Shown piece by piece: positions 1-8,717 of a stretch of 33,863 bases of DNA; position 1 is the first letter of the stretch; every line of letters begins with the position of its first letter. Source of the stretch: an uncultured Oscillospiraceae bacterium. Lineage in GTDB: Bacteria; Bacillota; Clostridia; Oscillospirales; Oscillospiraceae. The position numbers and the translations under genes are program-made. The stretch covers positions 1 to 33,863 of the forward strand of contig CALWXJ010000053.1 in NCBI GenBank assembly GCA_944385475.1. Direction: 5' to 3'. The notes under the pieces are model-generated. The model had not been told where the DNA came from, did not search any database, and saw only the letters and a program-made list of their open reading frames with translations.

Positions 1-1
1 G

Positions 2-358
2 CTGATGTTTGACGGGGCCTATGCCTGGGGCTGGCAGTCCATGCTGCTGGACTACCTGGTGGCCTTCACCCCCCTGGGCCTGGCGGGGTTGTTCCGGGGC
101 AAAAAGTGGGGACTGTTCGTGGGGACCATCGTGGGCTGCTTTGCCCGCTTCGTCATCCACTACATCAGCGGCGTCACGGTGTATAAGATCGTGGCTCCCA
201 CGGAGTTTTTGAACCACACCTTCTCCAGCCCCTCTTTATACTCTTTGGTGTACAACGGATCTTACATGCTGCCCAACACCCTCATCGCCCTGGTGCTGGC
301 CGCGGTTTTGTACAAACCCATGAAAAAGTACATCCTGGGCACCGACCTGAGAGGGTGA
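2..358 (+). CDS. thiT: ThiT-like thiamine ECF transporter S component (3' part)
   Basis: This is the C-terminal 118 codons of a small membrane protein; the frame runs off the left edge, so the start is not visible. ThiT is the substrate-binding S component of an energy-coupling-factor transporter that takes up thiamine. Visible support: a hydrophobic segment with the run LDYLVAFTPLGLAGLF, then FVIHYISGV and YSLVYNGSYMLPN, which fit the last three membrane helices of the ThiT family, and a basic C-terminal end. The stop is followed within 10 bases by a strong terminator, so this is the last gene of its transcript. A TPP riboswitch is usual upstream of thiT but would lie outside the window. Another S component of the same fold is the main alternative. 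Confidence 0.82.
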   Translation: MMFDGAYAWGWQSMLLDYLVAFTPLGLAGLFRGKKWGLFVGTIVGCFARFVIHYISGVTVYKIVAPTEFLNHTFSSPSLYSLVYNGSYMLPNTLIALVLAAVLYKPMKKYILGTDLRG

Positions 359-367
359 TGTTTTCTG

Positions 368-401
368 CCGGCGCGCCTTTTGGCGCGCCGGTGTTTTTTT
401 T
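368..401 (+). terminator. Rho-independent terminator after thiT
   Basis: A perfect 10-bp stem CCGGCGCGCC/GGCGCGCCGG with a TTTT loop is followed by a run of eight T (394-401). It separates thiT from ppdK. Confidence 0.93.
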
Positions 402-444
402 GCGGGCATTTCCCCCGGCAGCGGCAGGTTTTTTCCTTTTTATA

Positions 445-473
445 TTGTTTTTTGGACTGGTTACCGGTATAAT
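445..473 (+). promoter_or_regulatory. Sigma-A promoter of ppdK
   Basis: A consensus -10 TATAAT lies at 468-473. A weak -35 TTGTTT lies at 445-450 with a 17-bp spacer. The predicted start near 480 gives a leader of about 85 nt before the ppdK start codon. Confidence 0.65.
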
Positions 474-565
474 ATGGAAGAACGATGCAATGGTTTGACC
501 CTGTACGGCGGGAGCTGGACCCCTTTTCGGAATTTGGACGCGATATTACAAACGGAGGAATGAGT

Positions 566-3199
566 ATGGGAAAAAAATACTGCTACCTGTTCACAGAAGG
601 CAACGCCAACATGCGGGAGCTGCTGGGCGGCAAGGGCGCCAACCTGGCGGAGATGACCAATATCGGATTGCCGGTGCCTCAGGGCTTTACCATCACCACC
701 GAGGCCTGCACCCGCTACTATGAGGACGGCCAGAAAATCAGCGACGAGATCATGGCCGAGATCATGGAGTACGTAGAGAAGATGGAGTCCATCACCGGCA
801 AGAAGTTCGGTGACCAGGAAAATCCCCTGCTGGTCTCCGTCCGCTCCGGCGCCCGGGCCTCCATGCCCGGCATGATGGACACCATTTTGAACCTGGGCCT
901 CAACGAGGACGTGGTGGAGGTCCTGGCCAGAAAGTCCGGGAACCCCCGCTGGGCCTGGGACTGCTATCGCCGCTTCATCCAGATGTACTCCGACGTGGTG
1001 ATGGAGGTGGGCAAGAAATACTTCGAGCAGCTCATCGACCAGATGAAAGAGGCCCGGGGCGTCAGCCAGGACGTGGAACTCACCGCCCAGGACCTCAAGG
1101 AGCTGGCCGGCCAGTTCAAGGCCGAGTACAAGGCCAAGATCGGTGAGGACTTCCCCTCCGACCCCAAAGAACAGCTCACCGGCGCCATCAAGGCGGTGTT
1201 CCGCTCCTGGGACAATCCCCGGGCCAACGTCTATCGCCGGGATAACGACATCCCCTCCTCCTGGGGCACCGCCGTCAACGTCCAGTCCATGGCCTTCGGC
1301 AACATGGGGGACGACTGCGGCACCGGCGTGGCCTTCACCCGCAACCCTGCCACCGGCGAGAAAAAGCTCTTCGGCGAGTTCTTGACCAACGCCCAGGGCG
1401 AGGACGTGGTGGCCGGCGTCCGGACCCCCATGCCCATCGCCGAGATGGCGGAGAAATTCCCGGAGGCCTTTGCCCAGTTCGAGAAGGTCTGCCAGCTGCT
1501 GGAGAGCCATTATCACGACATGCAGGATATGGAGTTCACCGTGGAAAACGGCAAGCTCTATATGCTCCAGACCCGCAACGGCAAGCGCACCCCCGCCGCC
1601 GCCCTGAAGATCGCCTGCGATCTGGTGGACGAGGGCCAGATCGACGAAAAGCAGGCCGTGGCCATGATCGAACCCCGGTCTCTGGACGCCCTGCTCCATC
1701 CCCAGTTTGACGCGGAGGCCCTGAAGAAGGCCCCGGTGATGGGCAGCGCCCTGGCCGCCTCTCCCGGCGCCGCCTCCGGCAAGATCGTCTTCACCGCTGA
1801 GGATGCCAAGGAGTGGGCCCAGCGGGGAGAGAAGGTGGTACTGGTGCGTCTGGAGACCTCTCCTGAGGACATCGAGGGCATGAAGGCCGCCCAGGGCATC
1901 CTCACCGTCCGGGGCGGCATGACCTCCCACGCCGCCGTGGTGGCCCGGGGCATGGGCAAGTGCTGCGTCTCCGGCTGCGGCGCCATCACCATGAATGAGG
2001 CGGAAAAGTGCTTCACCCTCTCCGGCAAGACCTTCCATGAGGGGGATTGGCTCTCCCTGGACGGCTCCACCGGCAAGATCTATGACGGCGCCATCCCCAC
2101 GGTGGACGCCTCTGTGGGCGGCGACTTCGGCCGGATCATGGCCTGGGCGGACAAGCACCGCCGCATGAAGGTGCGCACCAACGCCGACACCCCCTATGAC
2201 GCCCGCAAGGCCCGGGAGCTGGGGGCCCAGGGCATCGGCCTTTGCCGCACGGAGCATATGTTCTTTGATGAGGACCGTATCCCCGCCATCCGGGAGATGA
2301 TCTGCTCGGACACCGTGGAGCAGCGGGAAAAGGCTCTGGCCAAGCTGGAGCCCATGCAGCAGTCCGACTTTGAGGGCATCTATGAGGCCATGGAGGACTA
2401 TCCCGTCACCATCCGCTTCCTGGATCCCCCGCTGCACGAGTTCCTCCCCACGGAGGAAGACGACATCGCCCTGCTGGCCAAGGATATGGGCAAGACCGTG
2501 GCGGAGATCAAGGCCATCATCGCCTCCCTCCACGAGTTCAACCCCATGATGGGCCACCGTGGCTGCCGCCTGGCCGTCACCTATCCCGAGATCGCCGTGA
2601 TGCAGACCCGGGCCGTCATCAAGGCCGCCCTGAACGTCCAGGCCCGCCATCCCGAGTGGAACATGGTCCCGGAGATCATGATCCCCCTGGTGGGCGAGGC
2701 CAAGGAGTTCAAGTACGTCAAGGACATCGTGGTGAAGACCGCCGACGAGCTCATCGCCGCCGCCGGCAGCAGCATGAAGTACCTGGTGGGCACCATGATC
2801 GAGATCCCCCGGGCCGCCCTCACCGCCGACGAGATCGCCAAGGAGGCCGACTTCTTCTCCTTCGGCACCAACGACCTCACCCAGATGACCTTCGGCTTCA
2901 GCCGGGACGACGCCGGCAAGTTCCTGGACGCCTACTACGATAAGAAGATCTATGAGAACGACCCCTTCGCCAAGCTGGACCAGGTGGGCGTTGGCAAGCT
3001 GGTGGACATGGCCTGCAAGCTGGGCCGCTCCACCAATCCCAACTTGCACCTGGGCATCTGCGGCGAGCACGGCGGCGACCCCTCCTCTGTGGAGTTCTGC
3101 CACCGCACGGGGCTGGACTATGTCTCCTGCTCTCCCTTCCGGGTGCCCATTGCCCGGCTGGCCGCCGCCCAGGCCGCCATTCGGGAGCTGAACAAGTAA
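566..3199 (+). CDS. ppdK: Pyruvate, phosphate dikinase
   Basis: Interconverts pyruvate, ATP and phosphate with phosphoenolpyruvate, AMP and pyrophosphate in the cytosol; in anaerobic clostridia it often serves pyrophosphate-linked glycolysis or PEP supply. The 877-residue product has full family length. An ATP-grasp part (about 1-340) carries GGKGANLAEM and SVRSGARASMPGMMDT. The central swivelling domain has GGMTSHAAV with the phospho-carrier His at residue 455 and Thr453, the site used for regulatory phosphorylation in plants. The C-terminal PEP/pyruvate barrel has LCRTEHMFF, GHRGCRL, FSFGTNDLTQ and GICGEHGGD with the catalytic Cys at 832. These positions match the well-studied Clostridium symbiosum enzyme almost exactly. 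The ATG at 566 is chosen because GGAGG (554-558) lies 7 bases upstream; the in-frame ATG at 560 is too close. The gene is monocistronic between its own promoter and terminator. Confidence 0.97.
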   Translation: MGKKYCYLFTEGNANMRELLGGKGANLAEMTNIGLPVPQGFTITTEACTRYYEDGQKISDEIMAEIMEYVEKMESITGKKFGDQENPLLVSVRSGARASMPGMMDTILNLGLNEDVVEVLARKSGNPRWAWDCYRRFIQMYSDVVMEVGKKYFEQLIDQMKEARGVSQDVELTAQDLKELAGQFKAEYKAKIGEDFPSDPKEQLTGAIKAVFRSWDNPRANVYRRDNDIPSSWGTAVNVQSMAFGNMGDDCGTGVAFTRNPATGEKKLFGEFLTNAQGEDVVAGVRTPMPIAEMAEKFPEAFAQFEKVCQLLESHYHDMQDMEFTVENGKLYMLQTRNGKRTPAAALKIACDLVDEGQIDEKQAVAMIEPRSLDALLHPQFDAEALKKAPVMGSALAASPGAASGKIVFTAEDAKEWAQRGEKVVLVRLETSPEDIEGMKAAQGILTVRGGMTSHAAVVARGMGKCCVSGCGAITMNEAEKCFTLSGKTFHEGDWLSLDGSTGKIYDGAIPTVDASVGGDFGRIMAWADKHRRMKVRTNADTPYDARKARELGAQGIGLCRTEHMFFDEDRIPAIREMICSDTVEQREKALAKLEPMQQSDFEGIYEAMEDYPVTIRFLDPPLHEFLPTEEDDIALLAKDMGKTVAEIKAIIASLHEFNPMMGHRGCRLAVTYPEIAVMQTRAVIKAALNVQARHPEWNMVPEIMIPLVGEAKEFKYVKDIVVKTADELIAAAGSSMKYLVGTMIEIPRAALTADEIAKEADFFSFGTNDLTQMTFGFSRDDAGKFLDAYYDKKIYENDPFAKLDQVGVGKLVDMACKLGRSTNPNLHLGICGEHGGDPSSVEFCHRTGLDYVSCSPFRVPIARLAAAQAAIRELNK

Positions 3200-3217
3200 G
3201 CCCCTTCCCAAAGGCGC

Positions 3218-3259
3218 AAAAAGCCCCGCCCCCTTATCTCAGGAGGCGGGGCTTTTTTT
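3218..3259 (+). terminator. Rho-independent terminator after ppdK
   Basis: The stem AAGCCCCGCC/GGCGGGGCTT is extended by A/T pairs and ends in seven T (3253-3259). It lies just 10 bases upstream of the -35 box of the methyltransferase promoter. Confidence 0.93.
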
Positions 3260-3268
3260 CAAAGGGGA

Positions 3269-3298
3269 CTAGACATTTCCCCCGTTTTCCGGTATAAT
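3269..3298 (+). promoter_or_regulatory. Promoter of the methyltransferase gene with CTAG in the -35 box
   Basis: The -35 TAGACA (3270-3275, five of six consensus bases) and the -10 TATAAT (3293-3298, consensus) are separated by exactly 17 bp. The tetramer CTAG at 3269-3272 covers the first three bases of the -35 box, including the strongly conserved third-position G. The predicted start near 3305 gives a leader of about 23 nt. Confidence 0.85.
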
Positions 3299-3327
3299 GG
3301 CCTTACACCACAAAAAGGGAGAACGCC

Positions 3328-4374
3328 ATGATCACCTCGTCTTTTCAATTCACCCATGCCGCCGCCCAGCACATGGCGGCGGTCCCCGACGGCTCTGTGG
3401 ACCTCATCGTCACCTCGCCCCCCTATCCCATGGTGGAGATGTGGGACGACTGCTTTTCCCGGCAGAGCGGGGCGGTGGCGGCGGCCATGGAGGCCGGGGA
3501 CTGGGACGGCGCCTTTGAGCAGATGCACCGGGTGCTGGACGGCGTGTGGGACGAGTGCTGCCGGGTGCTGCGCCAGGGGGGCTTCGCCTGCATCAATATC
3601 GGCGACGCCACCCGCAGCTGCGGCGGCACCTTCCGCCTGTTCTCCAACCACGCCCGGATCCTCCGCGCCCTGGAGGAGCGGGGCCTTTTCTGCCTGCCGG
3701 ACATCCACTGGAGAAAGCCCTCCAACGCCCCCAGCAAATTCATGGGCTCGGGGATGTATCCCGCCGGGGCGTATGTGACCTATGAGCACGAGTATATCCT
3801 CATCTTCCGCAAGGGGGGCAAGCGGGTGTTCCGCACCAGGGACGAGGTGGAGCGCCGCAGGGAGAGCGCCTATTTCTGGGAAGAGCGCAACACCTGGTTT
3901 TCCGACCTGTGGGAGATCAACGGCGCCCCCCAGGCCCTGAAAAACTGCCCCTCCCGGGCCCGGAGCGCCGCCTTCCCCCTGGAGGTGCCCTACCGGCTGG
4001 TGAACATGTACTCGGCTTATGGGGACACGGTGCTGGATCCCTTCGGGGGCCTGGGCACCACCGCCCTGGCCTGCGCCGGGGCCATGCGCAGCTGCCGGAT
4101 CTATGACGCCGACGCCGCCCTGCTCCGCTGTGCCCGGGATCTCTTTGCCCATAGCCTCCCCCTGTTCCAGGCCCTGCCCCGCCAGCGCCTGGAGCGGCAC
4201 CAGGCCTTCCTTTCCGCCCTGGATCCCCAGGCCCGGGAGCGGTGCTATCAAAACCTGCCCCACGGCTTTTTGGTGAAGACCCAGCAGGAGCGGCAGCTGC
4301 GCCTCTACCGGCCCCAGTCCATCGCCCCCCTTGGGGCGGAGGGCTTCACCCTCTCTTACGCCCCGTGGGAATGA
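3328..4374 (+). CDS. Type II DNA (cytosine-N4)-methyltransferase, likely CTAG-specific
   Basis: Transfers a methyl group from S-adenosylmethionine to DNA, protecting it from the partner nuclease encoded next door. The 348-residue protein has the catalytic motif IV as TSPPY (residues 29-33), followed by PMVEMWDD, and the SAM-binding motif I as DPFGGLGTT (237-245). This catalytic-first order is that of beta-class enzymes. The SPPY form of motif IV, rather than D/NPPY, favours N4-cytosine as the target. The start ATG at 3328 has AAGGGAG about 6 bases upstream. The gene stops 4 bases before the end of the convergent nuclease gene, with no terminator between them, so the transcripts should overlap. 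The CTAG specificity is inferred from the partner nuclease family. The type of enzyme is secure; the exact target is not. Confidence 0.88.
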   Translation: MITSSFQFTHAAAQHMAAVPDGSVDLIVTSPPYPMVEMWDDCFSRQSGAVAAAMEAGDWDGAFEQMHRVLDGVWDECCRVLRQGGFACINIGDATRSCGGTFRLFSNHARILRALEERGLFCLPDIHWRKPSNAPSKFMGSGMYPAGAYVTYEHEYILIFRKGGKRVFRTRDEVERRRESAYFWEERNTWFSDLWEINGAPQALKNCPSRARSAAFPLEVPYRLVNMYSAYGDTVLDPFGGLGTTALACAGAMRSCRIYDADAALLRCARDLFAHSLPLFQALPRQRLERHQAFLSALDPQARERCYQNLPHGFLVKTQQERQLRLYRPQSIAPLGAEGFTLSYAPWE

Positions 4375-4378
4375 GACC

Positions 4379-4972
4379 TCACTCCTCCACCTCCACCTTC
4401 AGATCTCCCCCCTTGCTCACCTGATAGTAGATCATGGTGGTGTCGATGGTCTCCGGCAGGCGGTCCATGGTCTTATAGGACTTGGGCTTGATGGAATAGG
4501 CCTTTTTCCCCACAAAGCCGTCCACCCCCTTTGCCTCCTCCTCCGGGGTGGCCAGGCGCCACGGCTTGCCCTTTTCCTTGGAAAGCGCCGCCAGGATGGA
4601 TTGCTGATAGGAAAGGCCGGCATAGGTCTTTTCCACCACCAGGTCCTCCACCCAGGAGCGCACCAGCTCCGGGGTGATCTCCTCCAGGGCCTCCCGGAGG
4701 TTTTCGATCTGATGGCAGATCTTCTCCGTGGCGGTGTCCACGGCGTGGGGATACTGCTGGCGGTACCACTGCCGCCACCCCTCCACAGAGGGCTCCTCCG
4801 CCTCCCGGCGGTACTGGGGGAGCAGCTGGGACATCTGCCCCACCACCCGGGGGCGGGTGCCCTGGGCGGTTTGATTGGCGCAGTTGATCAGCTGCGTGGT
4901 GTATTTGGGAAAGGTGGCTTTGGACGGGGCCGACTTCCCCTCCAGCTCCTCTTTGCGGATCTTAAACTCCAT
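4379..4972 (-). CDS. MjaI-family type II restriction endonuclease
   Basis: Predicted to cut unmodified DNA at the site protected by the adjacent methyltransferase. The 197-residue protein carries near its N terminus the run TFPKYTTQLINCANQ followed by TAQGTRPRVVGQMSQLL. I recognise this as the hallmark of the MjaI restriction-enzyme family, whose founder recognises CTAG. The match is from memory of the family, so the family call is probable and the specificity is inferred. The rest is mostly charged helix with a C-terminal lysine-rich part (KKAYSIKPKSYKTMD). The ATG at 4972 is chosen because AGGAGG (4986-4981) lies 8 bases upstream; an in-frame TTG at 5047 has no such site. It is convergent with the methyltransferase gene and has its own promoter about 165 bases upstream. 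Confidence 0.78.
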   Translation of the reverse strand: MEFKIRKEELEGKSAPSKATFPKYTTQLINCANQTAQGTRPRVVGQMSQLLPQYRREAEEPSVEGWRQWYRQQYPHAVDTATEKICHQIENLREALEEITPELVRSWVEDLVVEKTYAGLSYQQSILAALSKEKGKPWRLATPEEEAKGVDGFVGKKAYSIKPKSYKTMDRLPETIDTTMIYYQVSKGGDLKVEVEE

Positions 4973-5134
4973 GACGGATCCCTCCTGCTGCAATTTTTCC
5001 TCTGCCTCCGCCTCTCCTGCGGGGCGGAGGATTTTTTCGCTTCCCAAGGCACCCTCTCCCCCGCCCGGGGCAGCCAGGGCGGAGCCGGGCGCCCATTCAA
5101 GGCGGCTCCCGGCGGGCTATGTACCTTCAAAAAA

Positions 5135-5163
5135 ATTATAACATCTCCTCCCCCCGGTGAAAA
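5135..5163 (-). promoter_or_regulatory. Promoter of the endonuclease gene
   Basis: On the minus strand, -35 TTTTCA (5163-5158) and consensus -10 TATAAT (5140-5135) are spaced by 17 bp. The predicted start near 5128 leaves about 155 nt before the endonuclease ATG. No controller-protein gene or operator is visible. Confidence 0.7.
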
Positions 5164-5236
5164 GGGCCCTGGGAGGGCCTTCCGCTTCCGAGGGGATGGC
5201 CGGGAGGCCTTTTGTATTTTTCGGAAAAAATGTCTC

Positions 5237-5264
5237 TTGCTTTTTGTGCAAAAGAGCGTATACT
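5237..5264 (+). promoter_or_regulatory. Probable promoter of the MATE gene
   Basis: A -35 TTGCTT (5237-5242) and a -10 TATACT (5259-5264) are separated by 16 bp, about 80 bases before the MATE start codon. Confidence 0.55.
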
Positions 5265-5345
5265 GAAAAACCGTGAGAAATTTTGGCCCCGTGGGACGGA
5301 GGCTTCCCCCCTCCCGGAGCAGACAAGGCAGGGAGTGTTTTCACC

Positions 5346-6719
5346 ATGGAAAAAGATTTGACAGTGGGCCAGCCCCGGAGCGTGTTGTGGCGGTTTTGCC
5401 TGCCCCTCTTCGGCAGCATCCTCTTCCAGCAGCTCTACAACGTGGCCGACAGCCTGGTGGCCGGCCGCTTTGTAGGGGAGACGGCCCTGGCGGCGGTGGG
5501 CAACAGCTATGAGGTGACGCTGATCTTCCTGGCCTTCGCCTTCGGCTGCAGCATCGGCTGCTCGGTGGTGGTCTCCCGGCTCTTCGGCGCCCGGCGGACG
5601 GGGGAGATGAAGACCGCCGTGTCCACCGCCTTCCTCTCCAGCGCCGTGGTGTGCCTTTTGCTGATGGCGGTGGGTCTCACCCTGGGCACCACGCTGCTGC
5701 AGGCCATGAAGACCCCGGCGGAGGCCATGGCGGACTCCGCTCTCTACCTGCGGATCTATGTGCTGGGCCTGCCCTTTGTGTTCTTATACAATGTGGCCAC
5801 CGGCGTCTTCTCCGCCCTGGGAGATTCCCGCACCCCCTTCCTCTTCCTGGCCTGCTCCTCCGTGGGCAACATCCTGGTGGACATTCTCTTCGTCACCGCC
5901 TTCCACATGGGGGTGGCAGGGGTGGCCTGGGCCACCTTTTTGTGCCAGGGCATCAGCTGCGTCCTGGCGGTGTGGACGGTGCGGCGGCACCTGGGGGCCA
6001 TTCCCACCCAGGGGGAAGCCGTGCTGTTCTCCTGGTCCCTCTTCCGGCAGATCGCCGTCATCGCCGTGCCCAGCATCCTCCAGCAGAGCTTCATCTCCGT
6101 GGGCAACCTCTTTATCCAGGGGGTCATCAACAGCTTCGGCACCAGCGTCATGGCGGGATACTCCGCGGCGGTGAAGATGAACAACCTGGTGATCACCTCC
6201 CTCACCACCCTGGGCAACGGCATCTCCAACTACACCGCCCAGAACCTGGGGGCCGGCAAGCCCCACCGGGTGAAGGCTGGGTTCCGGGCAGGCCTGGGGC
6301 TGACGTGGGCGCTGTGCCTGCCGCTGATGGCCCTGTACTTCTTTTCCGGGGCGCCTTTGGTGGGGCTGTTCACCGACGGCTCCGCCCAGGGGGCCGTGGC
6401 AGTGGGGGTGCAGTTTTTGCAGGTGCTCTCGCCTTTCTACCTGGTGGCTGCCGCCAAGCTCACCGCGGATGGGATCCTCCGGGGGGCGGGGCTCATGGGC
6501 CGGTTCATGGCCGCCACCTTCACGGACCTCATCTTGCGGGTGGTGCTGGCGGTGGCCCTCTCAGACCTTCTCCACTCTCCCCTGGGGATCTGGTGGGCCT
6601 GGCCGGTGGGCTGGTGCGTGGCCACGGTGATGTCCCTTTGCTTTTACCACTACGGGCCCTGGCGCCAGGCCTCTCCCGCAGGGGAGGAAGTGCTGGAAGA
6701 GGCCGGGCAGGAGGCCTGA
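5346..6719 (+). CDS. MATE-family multidrug/metabolite exporter
   Basis: A polytopic inner-membrane protein of 457 residues, the usual size for MATE transporters, which export cationic drugs or metabolites in exchange for sodium or protons. It begins with PRSVLWRFCLPLFGSILFQQLYNVADSLVAGRFVG, split here as the family's first helix and the NVADSLVAGRF signature, then AAVGNSYEV. Two halves of six predicted helices follow, the second starting near FRQIAVIAVPSILQQSF with another SVGNLFIQGVIN run. The ATG at 5346 has GGGAG 10 bases upstream; earlier in-frame codons lack a ribosome site. The substrate cannot be told from sequence. It stands alone between its own promoter and a shared terminator with lepA, and nothing ties it functionally to the restriction unit. 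Confidence 0.9.
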   Translation: MEKDLTVGQPRSVLWRFCLPLFGSILFQQLYNVADSLVAGRFVGETALAAVGNSYEVTLIFLAFAFGCSIGCSVVVSRLFGARRTGEMKTAVSTAFLSSAVVCLLLMAVGLTLGTTLLQAMKTPAEAMADSALYLRIYVLGLPFVFLYNVATGVFSALGDSRTPFLFLACSSVGNILVDILFVTAFHMGVAGVAWATFLCQGISCVLAVWTVRRHLGAIPTQGEAVLFSWSLFRQIAVIAVPSILQQSFISVGNLFIQGVINSFGTSVMAGYSAAVKMNNLVITSLTTLGNGISNYTAQNLGAGKPHRVKAGFRAGLGLTWALCLPLMALYFFSGAPLVGLFTDGSAQGAVAVGVQFLQVLSPFYLVAAAKLTADGILRGAGLMGRFMAATFTDLILRVVLAVALSDLLHSPLGIWWAWPVGWCVATVMSLCFYHYGPWRQASPAGEEVLEEAGQEA

Positions 6720-6742
6720 CGCCTCCGGCATACAGGAAACAC

Positions 6743-6778
6743 AAGCGGCCCGCCGGGTTTTCCCCCGGCGGGCCGCTT
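6743..6778. terminator. Bidirectional hairpin between MATE gene and lepA
   Basis: A perfect 15-bp stem (6743-6757 with 6764-6778) and a 6-base loop lie between two convergent genes. T-rich tracts are short on both sides (CTTTGCTGTT on +, CTTGTGTTT on -), so termination may be partial. Confidence 0.7.
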
Positions 6779-6815
6779 TGCTGTTCCAAGTCCTCCCCAT
6801 CCGGGGAGGGAAGGC

Positions 6816-8621
6816 TTACTCGTCCAGCTTGAGCACTGCCAAAAACGCCTCTGTGGGGATCTGGACAGAGCCCAGAGAGCGCATTTTTTTCTTGCCCTCC
6901 TTCTGCTTTTCCAGCAGCTTTTTCTTGCGGGTGATGTCGCCGCCGTAGCACTTGGCCAGCACGTCCTTGCGCATGGCCTTCACCGTCTCCCGGGCGATGA
7001 CCCTTCCGCCGATGGCCGCCTGGACAGGCACCTCAAAGAGCTGGCGGGGGATGTTCTCCTTGAGCTTTTCGCAAAGCCGCCGGGCCCGGGGATAGGCCTT
7101 GTCCTTGTGGGCGATGAAGCTCAGGGCGTCCACCCCCTCGCCGTTGAGCTTGAGGTCCACCTTCACCAGCTCGCTGGGCCGGTAGCCGGAGAGCTCATAG
7201 TCCAGGGAGGCGTAGCCCTTGGTATTGGCCTTGAGGGTGTCGAAGAAGTCATAGATGATCTCGTTTAAGGGCATCTGGTAATGGAGCTCCACCAGGTGGG
7301 TGTCCAGATACTGCATGTCCTTGAACTCCCCCCGGCGCTCCTGGCACATGGGCATGATATTGCCCACATACTCGTTGGGGGCGATGATGTTCACCTTCAC
7401 ATAGGGCTCCTCCGCCCGCTCGATGGTGGCGGGGTCGGGGTAGTTGTGGGGATTGTCCACGGCCACCATGGTGCCGTCGGTCTTGTAGACGTGGTAGATG
7501 ACGGAGGGCAGCGTGGTGACAAGGTCCAAATCGAACTCCCGCTCCAGCCGCTCCTGGATGACCTCCATGTGGAGCATCCCCAAAAAGCCGCAACGGAAGC
7601 CGAAGCCCAACGCCACAGAGGACTCCGGCTCAAAGGAGAGGGAGGCGTCGTTGAGCTGGAGCTTTTCCAGGGCGTCCCGGAGGTCGGGGTACTTGGACCC
7701 GTCCTCGGTGTAGATGCCGCAGTACACCATGGGCTGCACAGGGCGGTAGCCCGGCAGGGCCTCAGCCGTGGGATTGGCGGCATCGGTGACGGTGTCGCCC
7801 ACCCGGGTGTCCTGGACGTTTTTGATGCTGGCGGTGAAATAGCCCACCTCGCCGGCCTCCAGGGCGTCGCAGGGCTCCATCCCCAGGGGCAGCAGGTGGC
7901 CGCACTCCACCACCTGGTAGGCGGCGCCGGAGGCCATCATCTTCACCTGCGCCCCGGTGCGCAAGGTGCCCTCCATCAGCCGGCAGTACACAATGACTCC
8001 CCGGTAGCTGTCATACTGGCTGTCGAAGATCAGCGCCTTCAGGGGGGCATTCACATCCCCGGTGGGGGCCGGGACGTTCTTCACGATGTCCTCCAGGACG
8101 GATTCGATGTTGATGCCCATTTTGGCGGAGATCTCCGGGGCGTCCATGGCGGGCAGGCCGATGATGTCCTCCACCTCGTGCTTGGCCTTCTCCGGGTCCG
8201 CCGCCGGCAGGTCGATCTTGTTGATCACCGGCAGGATCTCCAGGTCGTGCTCCATGGCAAGGTAGGTGTTGGCCAGGGTCTGGGCCTCCACCCCCTGGGT
8301 GGCGTCCACCACCAGCACCGCCCCTTCGCAGGCCGCGAGAGACCGGGAAACCTCATAGTTGAAGTCCACATGGCCCGGGGTGTCGATGAGGTTGAGCTCA
8401 TAGACCTCCCCGTCCTGGGCCTTATAATTGAGCTTCACCGCCCGGGCCTTGATGGTGATGCCCCGCTCCCGCTCCAGATCCATGTTGTCCAGCAGCTGGT
8501 CGGCCATCTGCCGCTGGGACACCGCCCCGCACGCCTCCAGCAGCCGGTCCGCCAGGGTGGACTTGCCGTGGTCGATGTGGGCGATGATGGAGAAGTTGCG
8601 GATGTTGGATTGCTTTGTCAT
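6816..8621 (-). CDS. lepA: Elongation factor 4 (LepA), translational GTPase
   Basis: A ribosome-associated GTPase linked to back-translocation and to 30S subunit biogenesis. The 601-residue length is typical. The G1 loop AHIDHGKST is at residues 14-22, the switch region has [12 protein letters not shown]3 is DTPGHVDF and G4 is NKIDLP. The C-terminal LepA-specific domain ends near [18 protein letters not shown], the expected family signature. The ATG at 8621 is used because GGAGGG (8637-8632) lies 10 bases upstream; the earlier ATG at 8639 overlaps that ribosome site. It lies 96 bases downstream of the SGNH gene in the same direction, with a GC-rich hairpin lacking a T tract between them, so some read-through from the XRE-MBOAT-SGNH unit is possible. 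Confidence 0.97.
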   Translation of the reverse strand: MTKQSNIRNFSIIAHIDHGKSTLADRLLEACGAVSQRQMADQLLDNMDLERERGITIKARAVKLNYKAQDGEVYELNLIDTPGHVDFNYEVSRSLAACEGAVLVVDATQGVEAQTLANTYLAMEHDLEILPVINKIDLPAADPEKAKHEVEDIIGLPAMDAPEISAKMGINIESVLEDIVKNVPAPTGDVNAPLKALIFDSQYDSYRGVIVYCRLMEGTLRTGAQVKMMASGAAYQVVECGHLLPLGMEPCDALEAGEVGYFTASIKNVQDTRVGDTVTDAANPTAEALPGYRPVQPMVYCGIYTEDGSKYPDLRDALEKLQLNDASLSFEPESSVALGFGFRCGFLGMLHMEVIQERLEREFDLDLVTTLPSVIYHVYKTDGTMVAVDNPHNYPDPATIERAEEPYVKVNIIAPNEYVGNIMPMCQERRGEFKDMQYLDTHLVELHYQMPLNEIIYDFFDTLKANTKGYASLDYELSGYRPSELVKVDLKLNGEGVDALSFIAHKDKAYPRARRLCEKLKENIPRQLFEVPVQAAIGGRVIARETVKAMRKDVLAKCYGGDITRKKKLLEKQKEGKKKMRSLGSVQIPTEAFLAVLKLDE

Positions 8622-8717
8622 ATCAGGTAAACCCTCCATAGGTGCCCCCGCGCCCCTCCTCCCGGGAGCGGCGCGGGGCGCAGCGAAATCAGCTCCGTGG
8701 GTCCCGGCAAAGACGCC

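Larger units (their letters stand above)
4973..5345. other. Divergent control region between endonuclease and MATE genes
   Basis: This 373-base stretch has no gene. It holds two back-to-back promoters (listed separately) and a long leader of about 155 nt for the endonuclease mRNA. The leader contains an inverted repeat, GGAGCCG (5081-5087) with CGGCTCC (5103-5109), that could fold in the RNA. No CTAG is present here. Confidence 0.6.

Noticed and set aside
461-3211. A 916-codon minus-strand frame opposite ppdK
   Set aside because: Same GC-driven antisense artefact; no ribosome site or recognisable motif.
8646-8678. GC-rich hairpin (CCCCGCGCC/GGCGCGGGG) between the SGNH gene and lepA as a terminator
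   Set aside because: No T run follows on either strand; it could fold but does not meet the terminator pattern.
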